A stretch of DNA of 32,005 bases from Pseudomonadota bacterium (lineage in GTDB: Bacteria; Pseudomonadota; Gammaproteobacteria; Burkholderiales; Rhodocyclaceae), in NCBI GenBank assembly GCA_021849505.1, contig JAJZSW010000027.1, positions 1-32,005 on the forward strand, in the 5' to 3' direction. This document shows, piece after piece, positions 8,259 to 18,434 of the stretch. The notes below the pieces were generated by a model that saw only the letters and a program-made list of their open reading frames with translations, made no database searches and was not told the DNA's origin. Position numbers and translations under genes: made by a program. The stretch's first letter is position 1, and each line of letters opens with the position of its first letter.

Positions 8259-8488
8259 AGCTCGACATGCGCAAGATATACCGCTTCGATGCCGTGCCGC
8301 GCGCGGCGGACGGCGCGCTGCCCAAGGGGGGCGATATCTACTACGAGTGCGGCAGCTGCAAGGACATCGTCAGCTCCGTTTCGCACATCAAGGCGGCCTG
8401 CAGCTGCGGCAACCTCGGCGGCGGTGGCGGCACGGTGGCGGTCAAGTCGCCGGAACAGGTCACGCCCCTGCGCGGCAAGCTCAAGTAG
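8255..8488 (+). CDS. Small cysteine-motif (zinc-ribbon-like) protein
   Basis: A 77-aa protein I cannot assign to a named family. It has two cysteine pairs, YECGSC (C32, C35) and ACSCGN (C49, C51), spaced as in a short zinc ribbon or rubredoxin-like knuckle, followed by a glycine run and a basic tail. There is no signal peptide, so it is presumably cytoplasmic. Start and stop are well supported: the ATG overlaps the DUF4197 stop (ATGA) and the stop is six bases before the GTG of rep. The cysteine pattern argues that it is a real protein; what it binds is unknown. Confidence 0.7.
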   Translation: MKLDMRKIYRFDAVPRAADGALPKGGDIYYECGSCKDIVSSVSHIKAACSCGNLGGGGGTVAVKSPEQVTPLRGKLK

Positions 8489-8494
8489 CAGGCA

Positions 8495-10457
<1,963 letters not shown>

Positions 10458-10483
<26 letters not shown>

Positions 10484-11684
10484 TCGCCGCCAGCGCGTTC
10501 ACGCGGGCCTCGTGGATGCGCGCGGGAATCTGCTGCGGGTCGCTGCAAGCTTGCGCAATCGCGCCGGCATCGACGGACTGGATGGCGGCGAGCGCGCTGC
10601 GCCAGCTTGCGGCGGGGGCGTATGCCTTCTCTTCCCAGCCGAGCCGGCCGCGATAGTCGGCTTCGCAAGCGGCGAGCACTTCCGCGAAGCGCGCCGGCCG
10701 GCGCAGCGCGTCGCAGCGTTCGAGGATCTTCAGCCGCGTTTCCGGCCGCAACTGGTCGACCTTGTGCATGTCGCCGTGGAAGCGCGCGACGAGCAGCGCG
10801 ACGTCGCGGCACTCGGTCGGCACGCGCAGGCGCTGGCAGAGCGGTTCGAGCAGCTGGACGCTCTTCAGCTCGTGGCCGATGTGGCGCGGCAGGATGTCGG
10901 TCGCTGTCTCGCCCTTGCCGAGGTCGTGCGTCAGCGCGGCGAAGCGCGCGGGCAGCGAGAGGCCGAGGCGCGCCGCCATGTCGATCACCATCATCACATG
11001 CACGCCGGTATCGACCTCCGGGTGGTAGTCGGCGCGCTGCGGCACGCCCCAGAGGCGAGCCACCTCGGGCAGCAGCTTCCGCAATGCGCCGCAGGCGCGC
11101 AGGGTTTCGAACATGCGCGAGGGCTGCGCTTCCATCAGCCCGCGCGCCAGTTCCTGCCAGACGCGCTCGGCGACGAGCGCATCGACCTCGCCGCCGGCGA
11201 CCATCGTGCGCATGAGTTCCAGCGTCTCCGGCGCGACCGAGAAGTCCGTGAAGCGCGCCGCGAAGCGGGCGACGCGCAGGATGCGCACGGGATCCTCGGC
11301 GAAGGCGGGCGAAACGTGGCGCAGGATCTTCCGGTCGAGATCGGCGCGCCCGCCGTAAGGGTCGATCAGCGTGCCGTCCTCCTCCTGAGCGATCGCATTG
11401 ATGGTCAGGTCGCGGCGTGCGAGGTCTTCTTCGAGCGTGACGTCGGCGGCCGTGTGAAACACGAAGCCCGCGTAACCCGGCGCGGTCTTGCGCTCGGTGC
11501 GGGCGAGCGCGTATTCCTCGTGCGTCCGCGGGTGGAGGAAAACGGGGAAGTCGCGGCCGACGGGTGTGTAGCCCTGGGCGAGCATCTGCTCCGGCGTGGC
11601 GCCGACGACCACCCAGTCGCGGTCCTGCACCGGCAGGCCGAGCAGCGCGTCGCGCACCGCGCCGCCGACGCAGTAGCGCTTCAT
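10458..11684 (-). CDS. cca: Multifunctional CCA tRNA nucleotidyltransferase (with HD phosphohydrolase domain)
   Basis: Adds or repairs the 3' CCA end of tRNAs. The nucleotidyltransferase head shows VGGAVRDALLG (residues 6-16) and the catalytic DRDWVVVG, followed by RRDLTINAIAQ and DPYGGRADLDRKILRHV, all typical of class II enzymes. An HD domain follows, with ALTHDLGKGET near residue 252, which gives bacterial Cca its extra phosphatase and phosphodiesterase activities. The frame extends 32 codons upstream, but that part is arginine-rich read-through; ATG 11684 gives the family start MKRYCVGGAVRDA and 408 aa. It begins seven bases after the NDUFA9-like gene, and its 3' end overlaps rep by 26 bases. 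Confidence 0.95.
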
Positions 11685-11691
11685 CCGGCGC

Positions 11692-12582
11692 TCATTTGGC
11701 GCTAAGGTAGCCCGGCGCCACGGCCTCGAGCGGCGTCGCGGCCAGTCCGAAGGGCAGCGTGCAGCCGGCCGGACAGACATTCGGCACCTGCATCGAGCGC
11801 ACGTTGTCGCGCGTCATCGGCCCGCCCGGCACGAACTCCATCATCAGCGCCTGCAGGTAGGAGAGGGCGAGCGGCAGGCCGATGATCGGGCGCGGATGGC
11901 CGCTGAGCTGGCCGGTGGTGGCGACCAGTTCCCGCAGCGTGTATTCGCGCGGCCCGCAGAGTGGATAGGTTTGCCCCTGGCTTTCCGGGTGGTCGAGGCA
12001 GGCGACGACGGCAGTGGCAACATCCTCGACCCAGACCGGCTGGAAGCGCGCGCCGGGACAGGCGAGCGGCACGACGGGAGCGACTGCGAGCAGGCCGGCG
12101 AACAGCGTGAGGAAGGAATCGCCCCTGCCGAAGATCACCGAGGGCTGGAAGATCGTGGCTGCCGGATAGGCGGCCTTCACGGCGGTTTCGCCGGCCGCCT
12201 TGCTGCGCAGGTATTTCGAGGGCGCGTCGGCTGCCGCGGCCAGCGCCGAGATGTGAATCAGGCGTGGGATACCGGCAGCGGCGGCGGCGCGCGCGATCTT
12301 GCCGGGCAGTTCGACATGCGCGCGCTGGAAGTCGCCCTTGAGGATGCCGACGAGGCTGATGACGAGGTCCTGTCCCGTCATCAATTCGGCGAGCACGGCT
12401 TCGTCGTGGACATTGGCCTCGACAACGCTGGCGGTCGGCAGCGTCGTCAGGTGCTTCGCGCGTTCGCGGCGGCGCGTCGGCAGGGTCAGGCGAAAGTCGG
12501 CGCTGGCGGGACGGCACGCCAGACGGCGCGCGATGGCGCTGCCGAGAAATCCGGTCCCCCCGATCAGCAGGGCGCTCTTCAT
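11692..12582 (-). CDS. NDUFA9-like (complex I subunit family) NAD(P)-binding protein
   Basis: Atypical short-chain dehydrogenase/reductase of the complex I NDUFA9 family, 296 aa. The N-terminal Rossmann motif is GGTGFLG (residues 8-14). Strand-end motifs include LVISLVGIL, and a YxxxK-like pair is present in KYLRSK (Y124, K128). FQPSVIFGRGDSFL and RFQPVWVEDVATAVVACL follow the pattern of the family. The bacterial members have no proven role in complex I, and the nuo operon is not nearby, so the family name should not be read as a function. The ATG overlaps the slt stop (ATGA) and cca follows after seven bases. A copy of the dispersed 24-bp element lies in codons about 23-30, between the first helix and the second strand. 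Confidence 0.88.
   Translation of the reverse strand: MKSALLIGGTGFLGSAIARRLACRPASADFRLTLPTRRRERAKHLTTLPTASVVEANVHDEAVLAELMTGQDLVISLVGILKGDFQRAHVELPGKIARAAAAAGIPRLIHISALAAAADAPSKYLRSKAAGETAVKAAYPAATIFQPSVIFGRGDSFLTLFAGLLAVAPVVPLACPGARFQPVWVEDVATAVVACLDHPESQGQTYPLCGPREYTLRELVATTGQLSGHPRPIIGLPLALSYLQALMMEFVPGGPMTRDNVRSMQVPNVCPAGCTLPFGLAATPLEAVAPGYLSAK
12493..12516 (-). repeat. Dispersed bipartite element copy 2 (inside the NDUFA9-like gene)
   Basis: Minus-strand TGCCGTCC-N7-GCCGACTTT with the commonest spacer CGCCAGC. It is read in the gene as CRPASADF, a different frame from the copies in rep and the M16 genes. Confidence 0.85.
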
Positions 12583-14528
12583 GGCAGGCTCTCCGCGGTG
12601 GTATCGCCGAAGCCGCGCGGCCGGATCGTGCCGAGCCGCTGCGTCAGCGTCGGTGTCGGGAGCCCCATCACGGCGGCGTAGTACATGGCGTTGGCCATCA
12701 CCTTCTTGACGTAGTCACGCGTCTCGCTGAAGGGAATGGTCTCGGCGTAGATCGCGCCTTCGAGCGGCGTCGCGGCACGCCATTTGCGCGCACGGCCCGG
12801 CCCGGCGTTGTAGGCCGCCGAGGCGAGCACCGGATGATTGTCGAGCCCGTCCATCACCATGCGCATGTAGTTCGTGCCAAGCGTCACGTTGATGTCCATG
12901 TCGGTGACCTTGCCCGGATGGTAGTGGTCCATGCCGATCTTCTTCGCGACCCATTGCGCCGTCGCCGGCATCAGCTGCATCAGGCCCTTGGCGCCGGCAC
13001 TCGATTTCGCGTCCATGATGAAGCGGCTTTCCTGCCGCATCAGGCCATACACCCAGGCCGGATCGAGGTCGACGGCGCTCACACGCGGCGCGACCTGTGC
13101 GAGGAAGGGCGTCGGATAGCGCTGTACGAAATCGTGTTCGATTCGAGTGCGCTCGGCGGTGTTGATGGCGCGGTCGATGACCTCGTTGCGCTGTGCGAAA
13201 TCGGTGGCGGCCAGCAGCTGGCGGTCGTTCATGCCGTTGAGCGCCCAGTTCCATTCGCGCAGGCCGTCGAACCGCAGGTCGGCGCGAATCAGCGCCAGCC
13301 CGCGGACGAGCGCCGGATGCGTCTCGGCGGCGAGGCATTCCTCGGCGGTCGGCGGCAGGGCGCGCGGCGGCAGGGCCAGCGGCCTACCCAGCGCCTCGGC
13401 GGCGAGGATGCCGTAGAAATTCGGCTGCCCGGCGATCTGCTGGTAGATGCCCTGCGCGTCGGCGGGCTTGCCGAGCGCGGCGACGGCGCGGGCGCGCCAG
13501 TAGGTCCAGTCGGCTTGCGCCGCCATGGCTTCCGGCAGCGCGGCGATGGCACGGGTGACGCCGAGCCAGTCGCCCGCCCGCAGCGCGGCGCGGACGCGCC
13601 AGGCATGCTGTTCCTCGTCGAAGCTGGCGCCGAGTTTTTCCGCCTCGTCGAACCACGCGCCGGCCTCGGGCTGGTGGCTCATCGCCGCGGCCAGCGCCAG
13701 CCGCCCCCAGACGAAGCCGCGTTCATCGGCGGGAATCCGGTGTTCGATGTCCTGCCAGCGCGCGGCGGCGACGCGGGCATCGGCGCGCGCCATGCGCAAC
13801 ACCGCCAGCCCGGCGAGTTCGCGGCCGCGCCGGCTGTCGGAGAGGTGCTCGGGCAGTCGGGCGAGATGCCGGGCGGGGTGCTCGGCGACGGCATCGACCG
13901 CTTTCGTGGCGGGCGCCTCGTGGGCGGGTAGCCAGCCGGCGACCGCGCGGGCATCCTTGAGCTTGCCCGTCGCCCAGAGCCGGCGCAGGCGTTCCCAGAC
14001 AGCGGTGCTCGCAACCTCGCCGCTGGCCGCCAGGCGACCGAGCGGCGCGAAGCAGCTGCCGGCGAGCGGCTGGGCGGACACGAGCAGGCTGCGCGCCTCG
14101 GCTACTGCACCCGGCTCGCCAAGGTTGAGTCGGGCGTCGAGCCCGCGGCAGGCGGCTTCGGCATCGGGTCGCTGCAGCCGGGCGAACTGCTCGCGCGCTC
14201 GCGCCCAGTCCCGCTGCTCGACCAGCCACCTGAGCCATTCGTTGCGCAGCTTTTCGGCGAGCCAGGTGTTCGGATGGCGCTCGACGAATTCGGCCACGCC
14301 GGCATCGGCGCCTTCCTTGTCCCTGAGTTGCAGGCTCAGCTGGAAATACTGCGCCCAGGGCGTGAGCGGATGGCTGCTCAGGCCGGCGATCGCCTTGGAC
14401 AGCCTCGTCCGGTCACCCTTGGCATAGGCGTCGCGGGCCGCGAGGAAGGCGGCATCCTCGGGGTGCTGTGCCGAGGCCGGCAGCGAAATCAGCAGAGCCA
14501 GCAGAGAAGACGCGAGAAAACGTTTCAT
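12579..14528 (-). CDS. slt: Soluble lytic murein transglycosylase
   Basis: Periplasmic enzyme that cleaves the MurNAc-GlcNAc bond of peptidoglycan to form 1,6-anhydro ends. A signal peptide (residues 1-20, ending PASAQ) precedes a long helical superhelix, the doughnut-shaped U/L domains of Slt70. The C-terminal catalytic SLT domain shows VYGLMRQESRFIMDAKSSAG with the catalytic Glu at residue 500, then GAKGLMQLMPATAQWVAKK, NVTLGTNYMRMVMDG and LASAAYNAGPGRARKW. At 649 aa it is near the full Slt70 length. It is first in a three-gene run with the NDUFA9-like gene and cca, and divergent from the folate gene across 53 bases. Confidence 0.95.
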   Translation of the reverse strand: MKRFLASSLLALLISLPASAQHPEDAAFLAARDAYAKGDRTRLSKAIAGLSSHPLTPWAQYFQLSLQLRDKEGADAGVAEFVERHPNTWLAEKLRNEWLRWLVEQRDWARAREQFARLQRPDAEAACRGLDARLNLGEPGAVAEARSLLVSAQPLAGSCFAPLGRLAASGEVASTAVWERLRRLWATGKLKDARAVAGWLPAHEAPATKAVDAVAEHPARHLARLPEHLSDSRRGRELAGLAVLRMARADARVAAARWQDIEHRIPADERGFVWGRLALAAAMSHQPEAGAWFDEAEKLGASFDEEQHAWRVRAALRAGDWLGVTRAIAALPEAMAAQADWTYWRARAVAALGKPADAQGIYQQIAGQPNFYGILAAEALGRPLALPPRALPPTAEECLAAETHPALVRGLALIRADLRFDGLREWNWALNGMNDRQLLAATDFAQRNEVIDRAINTAERTRIEHDFVQRYPTPFLAQVAPRVSAVDLDPAWVYGLMRQESRFIMDAKSSAGAKGLMQLMPATAQWVAKKIGMDHYHPGKVTDMDINVTLGTNYMRMVMDGLDNHPVLASAAYNAGPGRARKWRAATPLEGAIYAETIPFSETRDYVKKVMANAMYYAAVMGLPTPTLTQRLGTIRPRGFGDTTAESLP

Positions 14529-14581
14529 GGCAATGATTTAACCTCAATCTTTTCAGATTAGCATAGCGCTGGAAACCCGCC

Positions 14582-15181
14582 ATGACCGATCAGCCCCGCC
14601 AAACCGCCGTTAATCCGGACGCCCTGCGCGGGACGCTGCGGCGCGAGAAGATCGCAGCACGCCTGGCCCTGCCAGCCGCCGCGCATCGCTCGGCGAGCGT
14701 GGCGATCCGGCACCACCTGACCGAATTCCTGCTGCCCCTGCGCGCCGGCACGATCGCCTTCTGCATGCCGATTCGCGCCGAAGTGGATTGCCAGCCCCTG
14801 GTTCGGCAACTGCTCGCGCTCGGCTGGCAGGCGGCCATGCCCGTGGTACGGGAAACCGACGCACCGCTGGAGTTCCGCGGCTGGACGCCGGACGCGCCGA
14901 TGGCCACCGACCCTTACGGGATTCCGATCCCGGCTGACGGCCCGCCGGCGCATCCCGACGTGATTTTGCTGCCCCTGGTCGCCTTCGATGCCGCGGGCTA
15001 TCGTCTGGGCTATGGCGGCGGCTATTTCGACCGCACTCTGGCCGTCATGCAGCCGCGCCCCCTGGCCGTCGGGGTGGGGTTCGACCTCGGCGCCGTCAAG
15101 GATATCCGGCCGGAGCGCCATGACGTGCCGCTCGACCTGATCGTGACGGAAAGCGGAATACGCCGGGTCAACCATCGCTGA
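14582..15181 (+). CDS. ygfA: 5-formyltetrahydrofolate cyclo-ligase
   Basis: Converts 5-formyl-THF to 5,10-methenyl-THF using ATP, returning stored folate to one-carbon metabolism in the cytoplasm. The 199-aa sequence has the N-terminal RREKIAARLAL basic helix, TIAFCMPIRAEVDCQPL, DPYGIPIP, DVILLPLVAFDAAGYRLGYGGGYFDR (nucleotide and phosphate loop near residues 140-151) and the C-terminal IRPERHDVPLDLIVTE. In many proteobacteria 6S RNA lies just upstream of this gene. Here slt lies divergently only 53 bases away, leaving no room for it. Confidence 0.95.
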   Translation: MTDQPRQTAVNPDALRGTLRREKIAARLALPAAAHRSASVAIRHHLTEFLLPLRAGTIAFCMPIRAEVDCQPLVRQLLALGWQAAMPVVRETDAPLEFRGWTPDAPMATDPYGIPIPADGPPAHPDVILLPLVAFDAAGYRLGYGGGYFDRTLAVMQPRPLAVGVGFDLGAVKDIRPERHDVPLDLIVTESGIRRVNHR

Positions 15182-15207
15182 TCCACGCCGGATATGCCGC
15201 TTTGGTA

Positions 15208-16245
15208 ATGAATAATGACGCCGAGACCATGGATGCCCGCATGAATTCAGACGCCAAGTTTCCGCTGATAGCCCTGCAGCCGGCCTGCAATGCAGACCAT
15301 GTCTGGGTCGCGCTGTTGCTGGATGCCGACCGGCCGCTGGACAACGCCGCCCTGGCGCAGTTGCTCGGGGATTGCGCGCTCGCCGAATTGCTCGCGGAAA
15401 CCCCGTGCGTCGTGCAGGCCGATCCGCTCGCCCTCGATCCCGCCCTGGCGGCCAACCTTCCGCGCGAACGCCTGATCCTGCGGTTTCCGCTCGCGCAGGC
15501 CGGCGATTCCGCCCGCGGTCCGGCGCTGGCCGCGCTGCGCCAGGCGGGCTTCGGCCTGATGACCGGGGATTTGCCGGCCGGTTGGCAGGTCGGCATGATC
15601 ACCCCTGCCATCAAGGGAGATCCCACGGCGCGCAGCGTGTTGCTCAAGCTCCTGTCGCTGGTGACGCGCGATGCCGAATCCGCCGAGATCGAGGCCTTGG
15701 TCAAGCGTGATGCGAGCCTCGCCTACAAGCTGCTGAAGCTCGTGAATTCGGTCGCCTTCATGCCAGGGCGGCATATCGAAAGCTTTTCGCAGGCGCTCGT
15801 CCTGCTTGGTCGTCGCCAGTTGCAGCGCTGGCTGATGCTGCTGCTCTTCGCGCGGCCACCGGGCAACGAGACGGTCAGTCCGCTGCTGCCGCAGGCCGCC
15901 TTGCGCGCGAACCTGCTCGAGGGCATGGCCAGGCGCAAGGGGCTCGCGCGCGACGACTGGGACCATGCCTTCATGATCGGCATGTTCTCGCTGCTCGACA
16001 CGCTGTTCGGCCAGCCGCTGGCCGAGATCATCGCCCCGCTGCATCTCTCCGACGAGGTGACCCGTGCGCTGCTCGAAGGCAGCGGCCCGTTCGGCGCCCT
16101 CCTGAAGACCGTCCGGAGCGGCGAGGCCGGTCCGACACCCGAACTGGGGGAGGCGCTGGCCGCCATCGGGCTGAGCCGCGAGGCCTGGGGCGCCGCGCTG
16201 ATCGAGGCGGCGCGTTGGGCCGTGATGATCGGCAAGGAAGCCTGA
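15208..16245 (+). CDS. HDOD domain protein with degenerate EAL-like N-terminus (YuxH-type)
   Basis: Signalling-type protein of about 345 aa. The C-terminal half is an HDOD domain: LLKLLSLVTRDAESAEIEALVKRDASLAYKLLKLVNSVAF, then IESFSQALVLLGRRQLQRWLMLLLFA and HAFMIGMFSLLDTLFG. The N-terminal part keeps traces of the EAL fold of YuxH proteins (LILRFPLAQ, then ALAALRQAGFGLMTGDLPAG). It lacks the E-A-L and DDFG metal residues and is shortened, so it should not cleave c-di-GMP. The start is uncertain: TTG 15202, ATG 15208 and ATG 15241 are in frame and none has a clear ribosome site. It lies nine bases before the GGDEF-EAL gene, suggesting shared expression and perhaps a shared c-di-GMP-linked output. 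Confidence 0.82.
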   Translation: MNNDAETMDARMNSDAKFPLIALQPACNADHVWVALLLDADRPLDNAALAQLLGDCALAELLAETPCVVQADPLALDPALAANLPRERLILRFPLAQAGDSARGPALAALRQAGFGLMTGDLPAGWQVGMITPAIKGDPTARSVLLKLLSLVTRDAESAEIEALVKRDASLAYKLLKLVNSVAFMPGRHIESFSQALVLLGRRQLQRWLMLLLFARPPGNETVSPLLPQAALRANLLEGMARRKGLARDDWDHAFMIGMFSLLDTLFGQPLAEIIAPLHLSDEVTRALLEGSGPFGALLKTVRSGEAGPTPELGEALAAIGLSREAWGAALIEAARWAVMIGKEA

Positions 16246-16254
16246 CCGCAGGCC

Positions 16255-18396
16255 ATGGACGACATCGGCGTCGCGCCCCCGTCCCCCGCCCTTGCCGATG
16301 CCGGGCAGGCGCGCGAACTCTGCGAGGCCGCCCGCGCCGTGCCGGGCGGCTGCCGGCTGGCCGGGCAGGTCAAGATCCTCGACCAGATCCACGAGTCGGT
16401 CATCACGATGGATCTCGGCGGCTACATCAACGGCTGGAACAAAAGCGCCGAGACGCTGTTCGGCTACAGCGCGGCCGAGGCGGTCGGGCGGCACATCCTC
16501 TTCCTGTATGCCGATCCGGAGTCCGACGACGACAGCGAAGGTTTCCGCGACGCCCTGCTCGAAGCCGGCGGCCGCGAGCTGGAAGTGCGCCGGCGCCGCA
16601 AGTCGGGCGAAATCTTCTGGGCCAGCCTGCAGCTGTCCCTGACCCGCGACGAGTCCGGCGAACCGGTGGGGCTGGTCGGCTACCTGACGGACATCACGGC
16701 GCGCATCGAGGCCGAGAAGAGCATGCGCCTGCAATCGCGCATCTTCGAACACAGCGAGGAAAGCATCCTGATCACCGATGCCGACCGCCGCATCCTGTCC
16801 GTCAATCCGGCCTTCAACCGCATGACCGGCTACAGCGAGGAAGACGTGATCGGGCGCCTGCCGGGCCTGCTGCGCTCCGCCCGGCATCCGCTGCATTTCT
16901 ACGAGGAGCTCTGGCGGCGCGTCGAAAGGGATGGCGGCTGGCACGGCGAGGTCTGGACGCGGCGCAAGAATGGCGAGGACTTCCCGAGCTGGGCGTCGAT
17001 CAGCCTGGTGCGCAACCGCGAAGGCCAGATCTGCAACTACTTTTCGATCTTCACGGACATCACCGCACGCAAGGCGGCCGAGGAGCGCATCCATTACCTC
17101 GCCTACTACGACAGCCTGACCGGCCTGCCCAACCGCGCGCTGCTCTACAAGCTGATCGACCAGGCGCTCGCCGAGGCGCGGCGCAATCGCCAGCATGGCG
17201 CGCTCCTGTTCATCGACCTGAACCGCTTCAAGCCGATCAACGACAGTCTCGGCCACGGCGTCGGCGACCGCCTGCTGCAACAGGTCGCCGAGCGCCTGCG
17301 CAATGCCGTGCGCACCGAGGATGTCGTCGCCCGCCTGGGCGGCGACGAATTCGTCGTCGCGCTGTTCGACATCGCGCGTCGCGATCATGCCGCGATGGTC
17401 GCCCGGAAACTGATCGCCACGCTCGACACGCCATTCCTCATCGACGGCCACGAACTGCGCGTCGGCGTCGCCATCGGCATCAGCGTCTATCCGCGCGACG
17501 GCCGCCAGACCGAAACCCTGCTGCGCATGGCCGACATCGCGATGTACCGCAGCAAGGAGACCGGGCAGGACGGCTATACCTTCTACAGCCGCGAAATGAA
17601 CCAGCGCGCCATCGAGCGCCTGCGCATCGAATCCGGCCTGCGCCACGGCATCGAGCGCAACGAACTGCTGCTGCATTATCAGCCGAAGGTCGATATCGCG
17701 ACCGGCCGCATCGTCGGCGCCGAGGCGCTGGTGCGCTGGCAGCATCCCGACCTCGGCCTGATGCCGCCCGATGCCTTCATCCCGATCGCCGAGGAGTCCG
17801 GGCTGATCGCGCGCCTTTCGGCCTGGGTGCTGGAGGCGGCGCTGGAGCAGACGCACGCCTGGAGCGCGGCCGGGCTGCCCGAGTTCAAGGTCGCCGTCAA
17901 TCTTTCGGCGCGCGATTTCTCGCCCGACCTCGCGGCACGCCTGACCGTCCTGCTCCGCACGCATGCCGTCGCGCCGCACCGGGTCGAACTCGAAATCACC
18001 GAAGGCATGCTGACCCACAGCAGCAAGGACGTGATCGCCATGATGGACGAACTCGCCGCGCTCGGCGTGTCGCTGTCGCTCGACGATTTCGGCACAGGCT
18101 ATTCGAGCCTCGCCTACCTCAAGCGCTTCCCGATCGACACGCTGAAGATCGACCGCTCGTTCGTCACCGGGATTCCGCAGGACGGCGACGACTGCGCGAT
18201 CGCCGGGGCGATCATCAGCATGGCGCAGCGTCTCGGCCATCGCGTCATCGCCGAAGGCGTCGAGACGCGCGCGCAGCTGGAATTCCTCAGGAGCCTCGGC
18301 TGCCAGGAAATCCAGGGGCACTACTTCTCGCCGCCGGTGCCGGTGCCCTCGTTCGAGGCGATGCTGAAGTCGGGGCGCAGGCTGCGCCTGCACTGA
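16255..18396 (+). CDS. PAS-PAS-GGDEF-EAL c-di-GMP turnover protein
   Basis: Cytoplasmic, with no membrane segment. Two PAS domains (about residues 38-150 and 160-275) each end in an ITAR motif typical of PAS-associated C-terminal boxes. The GGDEF domain begins YYDSLTGLPNRALL and has an intact active site RLGGDEFVV (GGDEF at 362-366). The EAL domain carries AEALVRWQHPDLG (E490-L492), VNLSARDF, the LEITEG metal site, DDFGTGYSSLAYLKRFPIDTLKID and EGVETRAQLEFLRSLGCQEIQGHYFSPP. All metal and catalytic residues needed for a phosphodiesterase appear present, as does the cyclase signature, so either activity is possible. No I-site RxxD is seen just before GGDEF, where the residues are RTEDVVAR. It is 713 aa long and follows the HDOD gene. 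Confidence 0.95.
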   Translation: MDDIGVAPPSPALADAGQARELCEAARAVPGGCRLAGQVKILDQIHESVITMDLGGYINGWNKSAETLFGYSAAEAVGRHILFLYADPESDDDSEGFRDALLEAGGRELEVRRRRKSGEIFWASLQLSLTRDESGEPVGLVGYLTDITARIEAEKSMRLQSRIFEHSEESILITDADRRILSVNPAFNRMTGYSEEDVIGRLPGLLRSARHPLHFYEELWRRVERDGGWHGEVWTRRKNGEDFPSWASISLVRNREGQICNYFSIFTDITARKAAEERIHYLAYYDSLTGLPNRALLYKLIDQALAEARRNRQHGALLFIDLNRFKPINDSLGHGVGDRLLQQVAERLRNAVRTEDVVARLGGDEFVVALFDIARRDHAAMVARKLIATLDTPFLIDGHELRVGVAIGISVYPRDGRQTETLLRMADIAMYRSKETGQDGYTFYSREMNQRAIERLRIESGLRHGIERNELLLHYQPKVDIATGRIVGAEALVRWQHPDLGLMPPDAFIPIAEESGLIARLSAWVLEAALEQTHAWSAAGLPEFKVAVNLSARDFSPDLAARLTVLLRTHAVAPHRVELEITEGMLTHSSKDVIAMMDELAALGVSLSLDDFGTGYSSLAYLKRFPIDTLKIDRSFVTGIPQDGDDCAIAGAIISMAQRLGHRVIAEGVETRAQLEFLRSLGCQEIQGHYFSPPVPVPSFEAMLKSGRRLRLH

Positions 18397-18410
18397 GTTC
18401 CGCCCGGCTG

Positions 18411-18434
18411 TGCCGTCCAACCAGCGCCGACTTT
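18411..18434 (+). repeat. Dispersed bipartite element copy 3 (between convergent genes)
   Basis: TGCCGTCC-N7-GCCGACTTT with spacer AACCAGC. It fills most of the 37-base gap between the GGDEF-EAL stop and the patB stop; the last base of the element is the first base of the patB stop triplet on the plus strand. There is no other terminator-like structure in this gap. Confidence 0.85.

Noticed and set aside
14529-14581. 6S RNA upstream of the 5-formyl-THF cyclo-ligase gene
   Set aside because: The common 6S RNA position is only 53 bases wide here and holds no fold of the right size.
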